This document shows positions 1 to 7,738 of a stretch of DNA of 49,953 nt, piece after piece. Location of the stretch: assembly GCF_900104395.1 (NCBI RefSeq), contig NZ_FMXX01000018.1. One strand, written 5' to 3'. How positions within the stretch are numbered: the stretch's first letter is position 1; every line of letters begins with the position of its first letter. Origin of the DNA: Fusobacterium_C necrophorum. GTDB lineage: Bacteria > Fusobacteriota > Fusobacteriia > Fusobacteriales > Fusobacteriaceae. The notes below the pieces were generated by a model. It was not told the origin of the DNA. It saw nothing but the letters and a program-made list of their open reading frames with translations, and did no database searches. The position numbers were made by a program, and so were the translations under genes.

Positions 1-1
1 C

Positions 2-181
2 TTACAAAAAAAGAAAAAGAAGAATCCTTTTTCCTTTTATGTCAACTCCATGCTAGAAAATTTTCAAATACATCCTTTCCTATGCCCAAATTGCCATATC
101 CCCATGAGGAAAAAAGAACTTTACATCACGGTACGCTGGTATGGAAGAAAAATTCACATCTCATATCTTTCCAAAACCTAA
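2..181 (+). CDS. C-terminal end of a possible IS91-family transposase (partial)
   Basis: An open frame enters from the left edge and stops with TAA at 179-181, giving 59 visible residues. The visible part is basic and contains a CPNC zinc-ribbon-like pair (CPNCHIPM), then a short tail ending ISYLSKT. A terminator begins inside the last codons. IS91-type transposases of low-GC anaerobes can carry a C-terminal cysteine pair, and an IS91-type N-terminus is present at the other edge of the window in the same orientation, so the family assignment is an inference from those two points. Only one end is visible, so another zinc-ribbon protein is possible. Confidence 0.4.
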   Translation, partial: LQKKKKKNPFSFYVNSMLENFQIHPFLCPNCHIPMRKKELYITVRWYGRKIHISYLSKT

Positions 182-199
182 TATTTCATTAGGTTTTTT
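175..199 (+). terminator. Rho-independent terminator of the left-edge gene
   Basis: An 8-bp perfect stem (AACCTAAT / ATTAGGTT) with a 5-nt loop runs directly into six T residues on the plus strand. It overlaps the stop codon of the plus-strand gene entering from the left. Confidence 0.75.
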
Positions 200-307
200 C
201 GCGTGCAAAAAAATATTTTTTCTTTTTTTTCATCTTTTTCCTTCTTCAACTCTACATTTTTTTTAAACATTTTACTCCTTCTTTCCATTTATAATTTCCT
301 AAAGAAT

Positions 308-355
308 AAAAAAACTGCACCTTCCATCTTGTGTCCAAGATTATGGGTGCAGTTT
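308..355 (-). terminator. Terminator of the ABC operon, copy 1 of a repeated hairpin
   Basis: ACTGCACC and GGTGCAGT form the outer stem and ATCTTG/CAAGAT the inner stem, with T-runs on both sides, so it can act in both directions. It lies just after the stop of the last operon gene at 360. A closely related hairpin terminates the histidine operon at 27912-27950. Confidence 0.75.
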
Positions 356-359
356 CTTT

Positions 360-689
360 TTATTTTTTCACAAATTCCGACATCATATTCGGAATATTGA
401 TTTCCACATCCTCATCGTGAAAGGATAGTTTAAAATCTTTTTCCATGACTTCACCGCTCGCCTTCTTTAAATAAATGGTATGGGAGCTTCCCTGTACATA
501 TCTTTGAATTTTTTTCGTTCCCATCTCCTGATAATTTTCTCCGTCAATACTGTAACGCAAGCCGGAAAGTCCCTCTTTATTGTTTAAAATAATACTGTGC
601 TCTTTTCCTGTCAACACCAGAACGTAAATAACGGCAAGGAAAAGAACACTAATGATTCCCCAATTTCTCACTTTATTTTGAGTTGCCAT
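360..689 (-). CDS. Small membrane-anchored hypothetical protein (DUF6672-like)
   Basis: A 109-residue protein with one hydrophobic segment at about residues 10-27, then a polar domain of about 80 residues rich in beta-type sequence. It begins 9 bp after the second permease gene and is followed by the operon terminator, so it is the last gene of the ABC transporter operon. The single N-terminal membrane helix with a short soluble part suggests a protein anchored outside the inner membrane. I recognise it only as resembling small proteins that accompany such importers in Fusobacterium; the DUF name is from memory. Its role, perhaps an accessory subunit of the importer, is inferred from position alone. 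Confidence 0.6.
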   Translation of the reverse strand: MATQNKVRNWGIISVLFLAVIYVLVLTGKEHSIILNNKEGLSGLRYSIDGENYQEMGTKKIQRYVQGSSHTIYLKKASGEVMEKDFKLSFHDEDVEINIPNMMSEFVKK

Positions 690-698
690 ACTTCCCTC

Positions 699-1790
699 CT
701 ACTTCAATTGTTCCTGTATCAATCGTTCTCGTTCCGCTTCTTTTTCTTTTTGAGCTCTCCATTCATACATGATAAGTACCAAAGCAATAATTCCATAGGA
801 TACAAACACTCTGAAATATTCTCCAATTTGTGCGGAACCCATCAATTCCTTTCCTGCTCTCGGAGCCAGTACGAACATCAAGTGAAATAAGACCACTCCT
901 CCTAAAGCATTCGGTATGCTTGCTTTTGCAACAGAAGCTCCCCCAATCAACAATGCGGCAATGGAAAACATTCCGATTTGTTCATGACTGTTATAGGTAT
1001 TCATCGTTCCTATATTTTGTAAATAAATCACTTGCCCGATTCCCGCCAATACTGTCGAAATCATAATAGCAATGATTCTTGTCTTATCCACTTCAATTCC
1101 GGAAGAACGAGCCACTTCCATATCCTGTCCAATGGCTCTCATGTCTTGCCCCAATTTTGTACTTCGGAACCACATAATAAAGATACATAAAGCTAGGATA
1201 AATAAAATGGTAACAACAGGAATTTCCATATTCAGCAGCTTAAAAGAAATAAATTTATCCAAGGCTGCATTCAACTTCCCCAAGTCAATGGTATTTCGTA
1301 CCCCTCTTCCACTGGATAATAAAATTTTGGAATCCGTCAAGGGAATGACAACTCCCATGGCATACAAAACCAACAGTTGGTATACCCCATTGATAAAATA
1401 TCCTAAAATCATTGAAGTAATCATTTCTCTTCCTTTGGCTCTATTTAATACGGAGCCTCCAATGTATCCCAATACCATAGAGAAAGGAATTGATAAAATC
1501 ATTGCCAAAAGCACTCCCTGCACTCCCACAATGTGCCAGTCAGACACAAAAATAAGAGCCAATTGTCCTCCCATCGCTCCCAGAACAATTCCAAAATTCA
1601 GTCCCATTCCCGCAATAATAGGAATCAATAGGGAAAGGACCAAGAACAAATTTCTTGACATTCTTAAAAGCATTTCATTTGCAATATAAGAAAGACTTAA
1701 GCCCGATAGAGGGAAGGCAAACAAGACCAACACGAACATCAGAATTGGAACACTATTGTTGATAAGTTGATTTTTCCACTTATTTTGCAT
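699..1790 (-). CDS. ABC importer permease (BPD_transp_2 family), second copy
   Basis: A 363-residue integral membrane protein with about eight to ten hydrophobic segments and the RbsC/BmpC-type permease signature region: GLNFGIVLGAMGG near residue 65 and LIGGASVAKASIPNALGG near residue 280. It carries solutes across the inner membrane as one half of a permease pair. Its start overlaps the end of the first permease gene by 11 bp, so the two are translationally coupled. The two permeases are diverged paralogues (GLNFGMPLG and LIGGASVNR occur at matching places in the partner), which implies a heterodimeric channel. The acidic, lysine-rich C-terminus (KEKEAERERL) is cytoplasmic. The substrate cannot be read from the sequence. 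Confidence 0.85.
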   Translation of the reverse strand: MQNKWKNQLINNSVPILMFVLVLFAFPLSGLSLSYIANEMLLRMSRNLFLVLSLLIPIIAGMGLNFGIVLGAMGGQLALIFVSDWHIVGVQGVLLAMILSIPFSMVLGYIGGSVLNRAKGREMITSMILGYFINGVYQLLVLYAMGVVIPLTDSKILLSSGRGVRNTIDLGKLNAALDKFISFKLLNMEIPVVTILFILALCIFIMWFRSTKLGQDMRAIGQDMEVARSSGIEVDKTRIIAIMISTVLAGIGQVIYLQNIGTMNTYNSHEQIGMFSIAALLIGGASVAKASIPNALGGVVLFHLMFVLAPRAGKELMGSAQIGEYFRVFVSYGIIALVLIMYEWRAQKEKEAERERLIQEQLK

Positions 1791-2820
1791 GACTTCCCCC
1801 TCCCTTTCTTGTTAATGCATATAAAATCATACCGTTGGACACGATGATCCGAATCGTTTCCGACATATCCGTTTGAATTACGGCATTCACGACTGTCGGT
1901 GTCATCGTCAAAATTCCTTGAAATAAAAAAGTTCCAATCAATACATGCCAAACCGTAACCCTGTTGACAGAAGCCCCTCCGATTAAAATAGCGGCAATTG
2001 CCGGAAAAGCCATGTAAAACGGTGCTAAATACAATTGAATAAATCCGAAACTTTGTTGATAAATGATGATTCCGACTGCCGCTAAAACAGTGGAAATGAT
2101 AACCGCTTGAATTCGGATTCGATTGATGTCCACTCCGGTCGCCTGTGCAAACTTTGCATTTTTTCCGACTGCACTCATGGATAATCCGGTCCTTGTTCGG
2201 AAGAAAATCCACATTCCAAAGGCAACGACAGCAAATACCAGAATTTCTCCCACAGGAAGAAGTTCCCAATGAATTCCAATCAAGTCATCTAAAATCTTCT
2301 GCCAGTATCGTTCCACACTGATTGTCGTTCTCAGTCCTTCTCCACCGTAGGCCCAAATCATGTCCGCCTTGGTAAAAGGAAGTAACAAAAACATCATACA
2401 CATGAAAGATACCATAGAGAATCCGATATAAGTGGCAATCATCATTTCTCCCCCTTTGACTCGGTTTAAAATGAATCCATACACCCAACCGAACAGAATG
2501 GCAAAAGGAATGGCAAGCAGAATAGCTGCAAAAAATCCAAGTCCTCCCTCCAAACCTAATTGAATACTGATCAAAGCTCCCAGCAGTCCCGCTTCAATTC
2601 CCAAAGGCATTCCAAAGTTAAGCCCTGCTCCCGCCTCAATCATAGGCATCAAAGATAAAACCAGAATTGCATTCATTCCAAAACGAGTAAAAGTATCTCG
2701 GAAAGCTACAAACAATGGAATCCCGACAAAAGGAGCGATACAATAGGTAGAAAGTAGGAAAAGTCCGATAATCATTCTTGGCCATCCAATCTTTTCTATG
2801 ATTTTTTTCCAATCTATCAT
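1780..2820 (-). CDS. ABC importer permease (BPD_transp_2 family), first copy
   Basis: A 346-residue polytopic membrane protein of the ribose/nucleoside-type permease family. It has GAGLNFGMPLGIEAG near residue 65, RVKGGEMM in the cytoplasmic loop that meets the ATPase (near residue 120), and a conserved ILIGGASV segment near residue 280. Its ATG overlaps the stop codon of the ATPase gene by 4 bp (ATGA). It pairs with the next gene product to form the membrane channel. The order binding protein, ATPase, permease, permease is that of BMP-type nucleoside importers. The binding protein here is of a different family, so the substrate remains open. Confidence 0.87.
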   Translation of the reverse strand: MIDWKKIIEKIGWPRMIIGLFLLSTYCIAPFVGIPLFVAFRDTFTRFGMNAILVLSLMPMIEAGAGLNFGMPLGIEAGLLGALISIQLGLEGGLGFFAAILLAIPFAILFGWVYGFILNRVKGGEMMIATYIGFSMVSFMCMMFLLLPFTKADMIWAYGGEGLRTTISVERYWQKILDDLIGIHWELLPVGEILVFAVVAFGMWIFFRTRTGLSMSAVGKNAKFAQATGVDINRIRIQAVIISTVLAAVGIIIYQQSFGFIQLYLAPFYMAFPAIAAILIGGASVNRVTVWHVLIGTFLFQGILTMTPTVVNAVIQTDMSETIRIIVSNGMILYALTRKGGGSHAK

Positions 2821-4412
2821 TGTTCTTTCCCTCCTTCCTTTGCTCCGATCATTAACTTACCAAATTCTAAAATATCCGCTTTTGGAGATAAAATTCCGGC
2901 TACCTTTCCTTCATTGATGACGGCAATTCTATCGCAAATGCTACGAAGCTCTTCTATTTCCGAAGAAGTAATGATAATCGTCGTTCCCTTTTCCTGATTA
3001 TATTCTTTTAAAGTTTCCAACACCAGCTGTTTCGCTCCAATATCAATTCCTCGAGTCGGCTCAGAAACGAATAATACTTCAGGTTCCATAGTAAATGCCT
3101 TTGCCAAACAAACTTTTTGTTGATTTCCCCCGCTCAATTCCTTTACCAACTGTTTCGAGCTAATACAACGAATTTCCAATTTTTCAATATATTTCTTGGC
3201 ATTTTCCGTCACCGCTTTTTCATCCAACATTTGAAAAAATCCAAATTGCTTTTTCAAAAATTGTTGCTTGATTTGTAATGCCGGATAGGCAATATTTTTC
3301 TCAATGGAATCCTCCAACAAAAGTCCGACACCCTTTCTATCTTCAGAAACAAAGAAAATCCCTTTGGAAAGAACTTCCTTTGGCTGATTGAAAGCTAATG
3401 GCTCTCCGGCATACAAGACCTCTCCTCCGGCATCATAGAGTCCCATCACTCCATTGGCAATTCCAATTTTTCCTTGTCCTGCCATTCCCCCCAATCCTAG
3501 AATTTCTCCTTTTTTGATGGTAAGGCTCAACTTCTTGACCATTTCTCCCGGCATATCCACCCATAAATCTTTGATTTCTATGATGTCTTCCGCCTCCTGC
3601 TTTCTTCCCTGTTCCGCATCTTCCGTCATGGCCATTTTTCTTCCTATCATCCACTCCGTAATTTGATTTACATTGGTGTTCTCGGTTTCCACCGTATTGA
3701 TTAACACGCCGTCCCTCAGCACAATAATTTTGTCTGAAACATCGAGAATTTCTTGCAATCTATGAGTAATAAAAATAATTGCAATGCCCTTCTCCGACAA
3801 TGTTTTCATCGTGGAAATTAATACTTTGGCTTCCTCTTCCGTAAGCACCGCTGTCGGTTCGTCCAAAACCAATAATTTCGTTTTTTCCCGTTCTATTTCT
3901 CTTGCAATTTCCGTAAACTGTTTATGTGCTACCGGCATTTCGGAAATAGGAGTTTCCGCCCGCAATTGTTCCACTCCCAATTGCTCAATGGCATTTCTGG
4001 CTCTTTCCAAATTTTCTTTTTCGTTAATTTTTCGAATTCTGTCTCCGAACAAATACTCGGAGATTCCTTTTTTCGTAGATTCTCGGTTTAAAACAATATT
4101 TTCTCCCGCCTCAAATCCCGGAATCAACGAAAATTCCTGATGAACCATTCCGATTCCCGCTTCTAAGGCTTCAAAAGGACTGGAAAAATGAACTTCTTTT
4201 CCCTCAAATTCCAATTTTCCTCCATAGCCTCCCGTCGCCTGAATCACTTCCATTCCGAAAATAATCTTCATCAAGGTTGACTTTCCTGCTCCGTTCTCCC
4301 CGACTAAACCGACAATTTCTCCCGGTTTTATGGTAAAATTTATATCTTTTAAAACAGTATTTTCTCCAAATGCTTTGGATAAATTTTCTGCTCTCAATAA
4401 AATCTCATCCAT
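2817..4412 (-). CDS. ABC importer ATPase with two nucleotide-binding domains (RbsA/MglA type)
   Basis: About 531 residues with two tandem ABC domains. Domain 1 has a perfect Walker A (GENGAGKSTLM, near residue 38) and Walker B (LLVLDEPTAVL). Its signature motif is weak (ISEMPVAHKQ). Domain 2 has a degenerate Walker A (GMAGQGKIGIANG) but a strong LSGGNQQKV signature, and EPTRGID in place of DEPTRGID. This asymmetry is normal in the RbsA/MglA family. I chose the ATG at 4412, which sits 5 nt after GGTGAAGGA. An in-frame GTG at 4460 would lie inside the hairpin after the binding-protein gene and is unlikely to be used. The protein powers the importer from the cytoplasmic face. Confidence 0.9.
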   Translation of the reverse strand: MDEILLRAENLSKAFGENTVLKDINFTIKPGEIVGLVGENGAGKSTLMKIIFGMEVIQATGGYGGKLEFEGKEVHFSSPFEALEAGIGMVHQEFSLIPGFEAGENIVLNRESTKKGISEYLFGDRIRKINEKENLERARNAIEQLGVEQLRAETPISEMPVAHKQFTEIAREIEREKTKLLVLDEPTAVLTEEEAKVLISTMKTLSEKGIAIIFITHRLQEILDVSDKIIVLRDGVLINTVETENTNVNQITEWMIGRKMAMTEDAEQGRKQEAEDIIEIKDLWVDMPGEMVKKLSLTIKKGEILGLGGMAGQGKIGIANGVMGLYDAGGEVLYAGEPLAFNQPKEVLSKGIFFVSEDRKGVGLLLEDSIEKNIAYPALQIKQQFLKKQFGFFQMLDEKAVTENAKKYIEKLEIRCISSKQLVKELSGGNQQKVCLAKAFTMEPEVLFVSEPTRGIDIGAKQLVLETLKEYNQEKGTTIIITSSEIEELRSICDRIAVINEGKVAGILSPKADILEFGKLMIGAKEGGKEQ

Positions 4413-4432
4413 AGTTTCCTTCACCCCATTTT

Positions 4433-4468
4433 TAAAAAAGAAAAGGGGAAAGGAGTTCACTTTCCCCT
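4433..4468 (-). terminator. Intercistronic hairpin (partial terminator) between binding protein and ATPase
   Basis: A 9-bp stem AGGGGAAAG/CTTTCCCCT is followed on the minus strand by an interrupted T-run (TTTTCTTTTTT). Placed between the binding-protein gene and the rest of the operon, it would cut transcription down, giving more binding protein than transporter. Confidence 0.7.
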
Positions 4469-4478
4469 AATTTTTATT

Positions 4479-5717
4479 CTATTTCTTTATTTCAAAATAT
4501 TTTTCCGGAACTTTTTGATCCGTCATATGCAAATATCCTTTTCCAAAGACATAAGTATCTTGATACAACATAAAGAAATTATCTTTTTCCACTCCGTTGG
4601 CATCCACATACTTGCTTCCATTCCATCCGGCTCCCGGAGTGTATTTTTGATAAGATTCCAACAAAGCGTTAAAATCTTTTAAGTCCGTTCCTTGATCTAA
4701 GTGCTTGATTGCCAAATCTGTCAAGGCTTGTACAGAGGCAAAGTTATAAGAGAAAGCCCAAGTTCCCATTCTTCCGGCTCCACCTGCATTTTTCACGGCC
4801 TCTTCCACTTTTGCCAAAATCTTTGGCCAATCTCCTTTTTCATCATCTGCAAATTGCACTCCCAAAGCTCCAGGATACCCCATCGTTGGAGACGGTAAAT
4901 CCGCTTCAATGAAATATCCTCCAATTTCTGCAATCTTCTTCAATAAAGGTTCTGTTTGTGCATCATTTGTTGCGAAGAATGCCACATCTTTTCCATATTT
5001 ATCCAACCAGTTTGGAACTTGTTCCAAAATAAATTGTTGTGCTCCCGGTACTCCTACATCACTGACAGGATCCGGAGCTGACATTTCAATATATTCCATT
5101 CCCAAATCCTTTGCAGTTTCTTGGAAAATCGCTCTTCTTCTGGCAATCAATTCATATCCTAAGTGTCTAGGGAAAGAAATATGCATAAATTTCTTTGCTC
5201 CTAAATCATGAGCCGCTTTTACAATCAAATATCCTCTTGCCACACTGTCCGGGTGAACAGAAACATCAGCATATTGAGAAATCAATTCCGGATCTTCATG
5301 AGGTGTATTTGCCATTAATACGATGTCGGGTCTTTTTTCTTTGATCGCTTTAAAAGCCGCTGCCGTTCCCGGAATTGCTTCTGCAATCACAATAACTTTC
5401 ATTTCCGGATCATCCGCTAAAGAAACAATTTTAGAAATGGTGGTTTCTTGTTCTTGCATAAAGTTATCAGGATAGGTCACGTGAACCACTCGCCCACCGT
5501 TTTCCAAAGCACCGTATTCTTTTACCACTGCTTCCGCCCCTCGTAATCCGTCTTCCGACTGGGAAACAGTTCCTGAAATCACACCGATATGATAATTTCC
5601 ATTACTTTCTGTTGCCACTGCTTCCGGAGCACTCGCTTCTTCCGGTGCTTTTTTCCCACAAGCTGCCAACACAATAAAAGCTAAACTTACGAACAAAGCC
5701 AATACATACTTTTTCAT
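4479..5717 (-). CDS. ABC importer substrate-binding lipoprotein (DUF3798-like)
   Basis: A 412-residue exported lipoprotein: lysines at positions 2-3, a hydrophobic segment, then the lipobox LAAC with the lipidated Cys near residue 20. The mature part has the periplasmic-binding fold pattern of alternating strands (YHIGVISGTVSQSEDG; VIVIAEAIPGTAAAF; VLMANTPHEDPEL; MHISFPRHLGYE). The family resembles DUF3798 proteins, and the operon partners identify it as the receptor of an RbsA-type importer. The ATG at 5717 is preferred over the GTG two codons earlier because it is correctly spaced after AAGGGGGAA. It is first in the operon, behind a strong promoter and ahead of a partial terminator, as expected for an abundant receptor. 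Ligand unknown. Confidence 0.85.
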   Translation of the reverse strand: MKKYVLALFVSLAFIVLAACGKKAPEEASAPEAVATESNGNYHIGVISGTVSQSEDGLRGAEAVVKEYGALENGGRVVHVTYPDNFMQEQETTISKIVSLADDPEMKVIVIAEAIPGTAAAFKAIKEKRPDIVLMANTPHEDPELISQYADVSVHPDSVARGYLIVKAAHDLGAKKFMHISFPRHLGYELIARRRAIFQETAKDLGMEYIEMSAPDPVSDVGVPGAQQFILEQVPNWLDKYGKDVAFFATNDAQTEPLLKKIAEIGGYFIEADLPSPTMGYPGALGVQFADDEKGDWPKILAKVEEAVKNAGGAGRMGTWAFSYNFASVQALTDLAIKHLDQGTDLKDFNALLESYQKYTPGAGWNGSKYVDANGVEKDNFFMLYQDTYVFGKGYLHMTDQKVPEKYFEIKK

Positions 5718-5742
5718 GCACACTTCCCCCTTGTTATTTTTT

Positions 5743-5758
5743 TAGTACACTCGTACTA
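5743..5758. promoter_or_regulatory. Candidate operator in the 5' leader of the ABC operon
   Basis: An inverted repeat TAGTAC-ACTC-GTACTA lies about 20-40 nt downstream of the expected transcription start and upstream of the ribosome site. There is no T-run after it, so it fits a protein-binding site better than a terminator. No regulator gene is adjacent. Confidence 0.4.
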
Positions 5759-5786
5759 TTTTTTTGTTTTTTAGATATTTTCATTT

Positions 5787-5815
5787 ATTATATAAAACTT
5801 TGTTTGTTTTGTCAA
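5787..5815 (-). promoter_or_regulatory. Strong sigma-70 promoter of the ABC importer operon
   Basis: Consensus -35 TTGACA (complement of 5810-5815) and consensus -10 TATAAT (complement of 5787-5792) are separated by 17 bp. It reads leftward into the binding-protein gene. Confidence 0.85.
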
Positions 5816-5891
5816 GCTGAATTTTCATAATTCTTTTAGAAGCAAAAGTAAGGAAGAGTTCCGTATTTTCTATTTATTTGATTTCTTTCTC

Positions 5892-7526
5892 TTATGAAAA
5901 ATATTTTACAAGAACTCTCTTTCCGCAAAAAGCAAGTCCTAACTTGATAAGTTTGGAGATTCCTCTTTCTTTCAATGCAACCTCATACTGCTTCTCTTCT
6001 ATCTGTTGTAAAGCTTCCTCGGCCTTTCGTTCCAATTCTTCTTCCGATTTTGCCACCTTACATTCCAATACAAAACCTGCCTTTGTTCTCTCTCTCGGTT
6101 CCAGAGCAATATCATATCTTCCATAGCCGCTCTCTACATTAGACTGAATTTCATATTCCTTCGATAAAGATAAAATCATCCCCAAAACCAGATTATGATA
6201 GTATTTTTCCTCCTGCCCCACATCATAATAACTGACATTCCTAAGTAAAATATCCTGTAACTTCTTTTCAAAAATTGCAATCTCTCCTTGCTTCAAGGCA
6301 GAAAGCATAGTATGAAAATGATCCACGCCCCCTAAAAAACGATTCAAAAAACTCTTTTCAAAAAAATGATATATTTCCTGATTTGGAATTTTTAACAAAT
6401 ACTTATGATCTCCCAGATTTTTTTCCGTCTTTAAATATCCGCTGTGCACCAATAGCTGCCATATCTCCTGCGGATGTTTCAGTTCCTGAAAACTAAAGGA
6501 ATAATCCAGTGTCTTTTGAATTTCCTTCCCTTGAAAAACAGCTTGTAATTCCTCAAAAATATCCATATTCGCTTTTTCCAATACATCATATACCAAGAAG
6601 TTATTCGAGGTATTGACCCAATAGGCTTCCAATGTTTGATTCGAGATATAGCTTAGAATTGACCAGGGATTATAGAGTTCTGTATTTCCAAACAAATATC
6701 CGTCATACCATTCTTTCACTTTTTCCATATTGTATTCCAATTGGTAATATTTCAATGCCTTTTCCACTTCTGCTTCCGTCAATCCAAAGGAAGAGCTGTA
6801 TTTTTCATCTAAAATACTATATACCGCTAAATTATTCAGTCCGGAAAAAATTCCTTCTTTCGCCACTCGCAAGATTCCTGTCATAATTCCCTTATGTAAA
6901 TATTCATTGTCTTTCAAAGCGGCACTGTAAAAGGTTCGAAAAAAAGAAATCGCTTCCTCATAATATCCATGCTCATAGGCAGATACAATCGGACTATCGT
7001 ATTCATCAATCAATAATATTACTTTTTTTCGATATTTTTCTGAAAGAAGTTCTGTTAAAAATTTCAAAGAGAATCTTAACTCAACAATATTAGAATTTCC
7101 TTGAATGCATTTCGAAAATCTTTCCCTTGCAAAAGAGTCCAGTTCGGGCAGTAAATGTCGATATTGATAAAAAAGAGTTTGAATAAATAGTTTTATATTT
7201 TCCAGACAATCTTCCCATGTTTCATTCTTCATATCCTTAAAGGAAAGAAAAATCACAGGATACTTCCCTTGCTCTTTCATGTAGGGAGAACTTTCAATCT
7301 CCAAGCCTTGAAACAATTTTCTATTTTCTTCTTTGTTGGAAATGTCCCAAAAATATTTTAACATTGACATATTTAGAGTTTTTCCAAAACGACGAGGTCT
7401 AGTAAATAAAATAACCTCTGCTCCATTCTGTAAAATTTCTATTACCAGATGTGTTTTATCTATATAGTAGCATTCATTTTGAATAATCTTTGCAAAATCC
7501 GTAATTCCAATTGGCAATAACTTCAA
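5892..7526 (-). CDS. AAA-ATPase-like protein with C-terminal PD-(D/E)XK nuclease-like domain
   Basis: About 544 residues. The N-terminal part matches the AAA-ATPase-like family common in Fusobacterium, Bacteroides and Clostridia: YYIDKT near residue 20, the P-loop variant RPRRFGKTLNMSML near residue 47, and LLIDEYDSPI as Walker B near residue 170. The C-terminal region carries YDIALEP, 11 residues, then GFVLECKVAK, a PD-(D/E)XK pattern (D, then ExK). Homologues are often misnamed in databases. Function is unproven; these families look like nuclease-ATPases with possible mobile or defence links. A TTG at 7526 spaced 6 nt after AGAGGTG is the likeliest start; a GTG three codons earlier is the alternative. 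It appears to be a single-gene unit. Confidence 0.75.
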   Translation of the reverse strand: MKLLPIGITDFAKIIQNECYYIDKTHLVIEILQNGAEVILFTRPRRFGKTLNMSMLKYFWDISNKEENRKLFQGLEIESSPYMKEQGKYPVIFLSFKDMKNETWEDCLENIKLFIQTLFYQYRHLLPELDSFARERFSKCIQGNSNIVELRFSLKFLTELLSEKYRKKVILLIDEYDSPIVSAYEHGYYEEAISFFRTFYSAALKDNEYLHKGIMTGILRVAKEGIFSGLNNLAVYSILDEKYSSSFGLTEAEVEKALKYYQLEYNMEKVKEWYDGYLFGNTELYNPWSILSYISNQTLEAYWVNTSNNFLVYDVLEKANMDIFEELQAVFQGKEIQKTLDYSFSFQELKHPQEIWQLLVHSGYLKTEKNLGDHKYLLKIPNQEIYHFFEKSFLNRFLGGVDHFHTMLSALKQGEIAIFEKKLQDILLRNVSYYDVGQEEKYYHNLVLGMILSLSKEYEIQSNVESGYGRYDIALEPRERTKAGFVLECKVAKSEEELERKAEEALQQIEEKQYEVALKERGISKLIKLGLAFCGKRVLVKYFS

Positions 7527-7644
7527 AGAAAACACCTCTCTTTCCTCGTTTTTCTTTCCATTATATCATGAAAAAAAAGAAAAGACCAGTTCCTATAAAT
7601 GCCAATTTCTTCTTCCCTTTTCGAAAACATGATTTGATTTTCAT

Positions 7645-7680
7645 AAAAAAAGAATGACATCTACTCACATAGATGTCATT
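7645..7680 (-). terminator. Terminator of the pyrophosphatase gene
   Basis: A perfect 10-bp stem AATGACATCT/AGATGTCATT is followed on the minus strand by CTTTTTTT. It lies 58 bp after the hppA stop codon. Confidence 0.85.
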
Positions 7681-7738
7681 TCCAAGTTTCTTATTGTTTT
7701 CTCTCTACACCCATCTGTTCGGAATGTCAGTGCCCTTG

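Noticed and set aside
203..400. Plus-strand 65-codon frame at the left end
   Set aside because: It runs through the bidirectional terminator at 308-355 and is mostly Phe/Ser/Leu from T-rich DNA.
1072..1689. A 205-codon plus-strand open frame opposite the second permease
   Set aside because: Antisense shadow of a clear BPD_transp_2 permease; no ribosome site and an unlikely amino-acid mix.
4413..4460. Upstream GTG start for the ABC ATPase
   Set aside because: The GTG sits inside the hairpin stem, lacks a ribosome site, and adds non-conserved residues; the ATG at 4412 has a good site.
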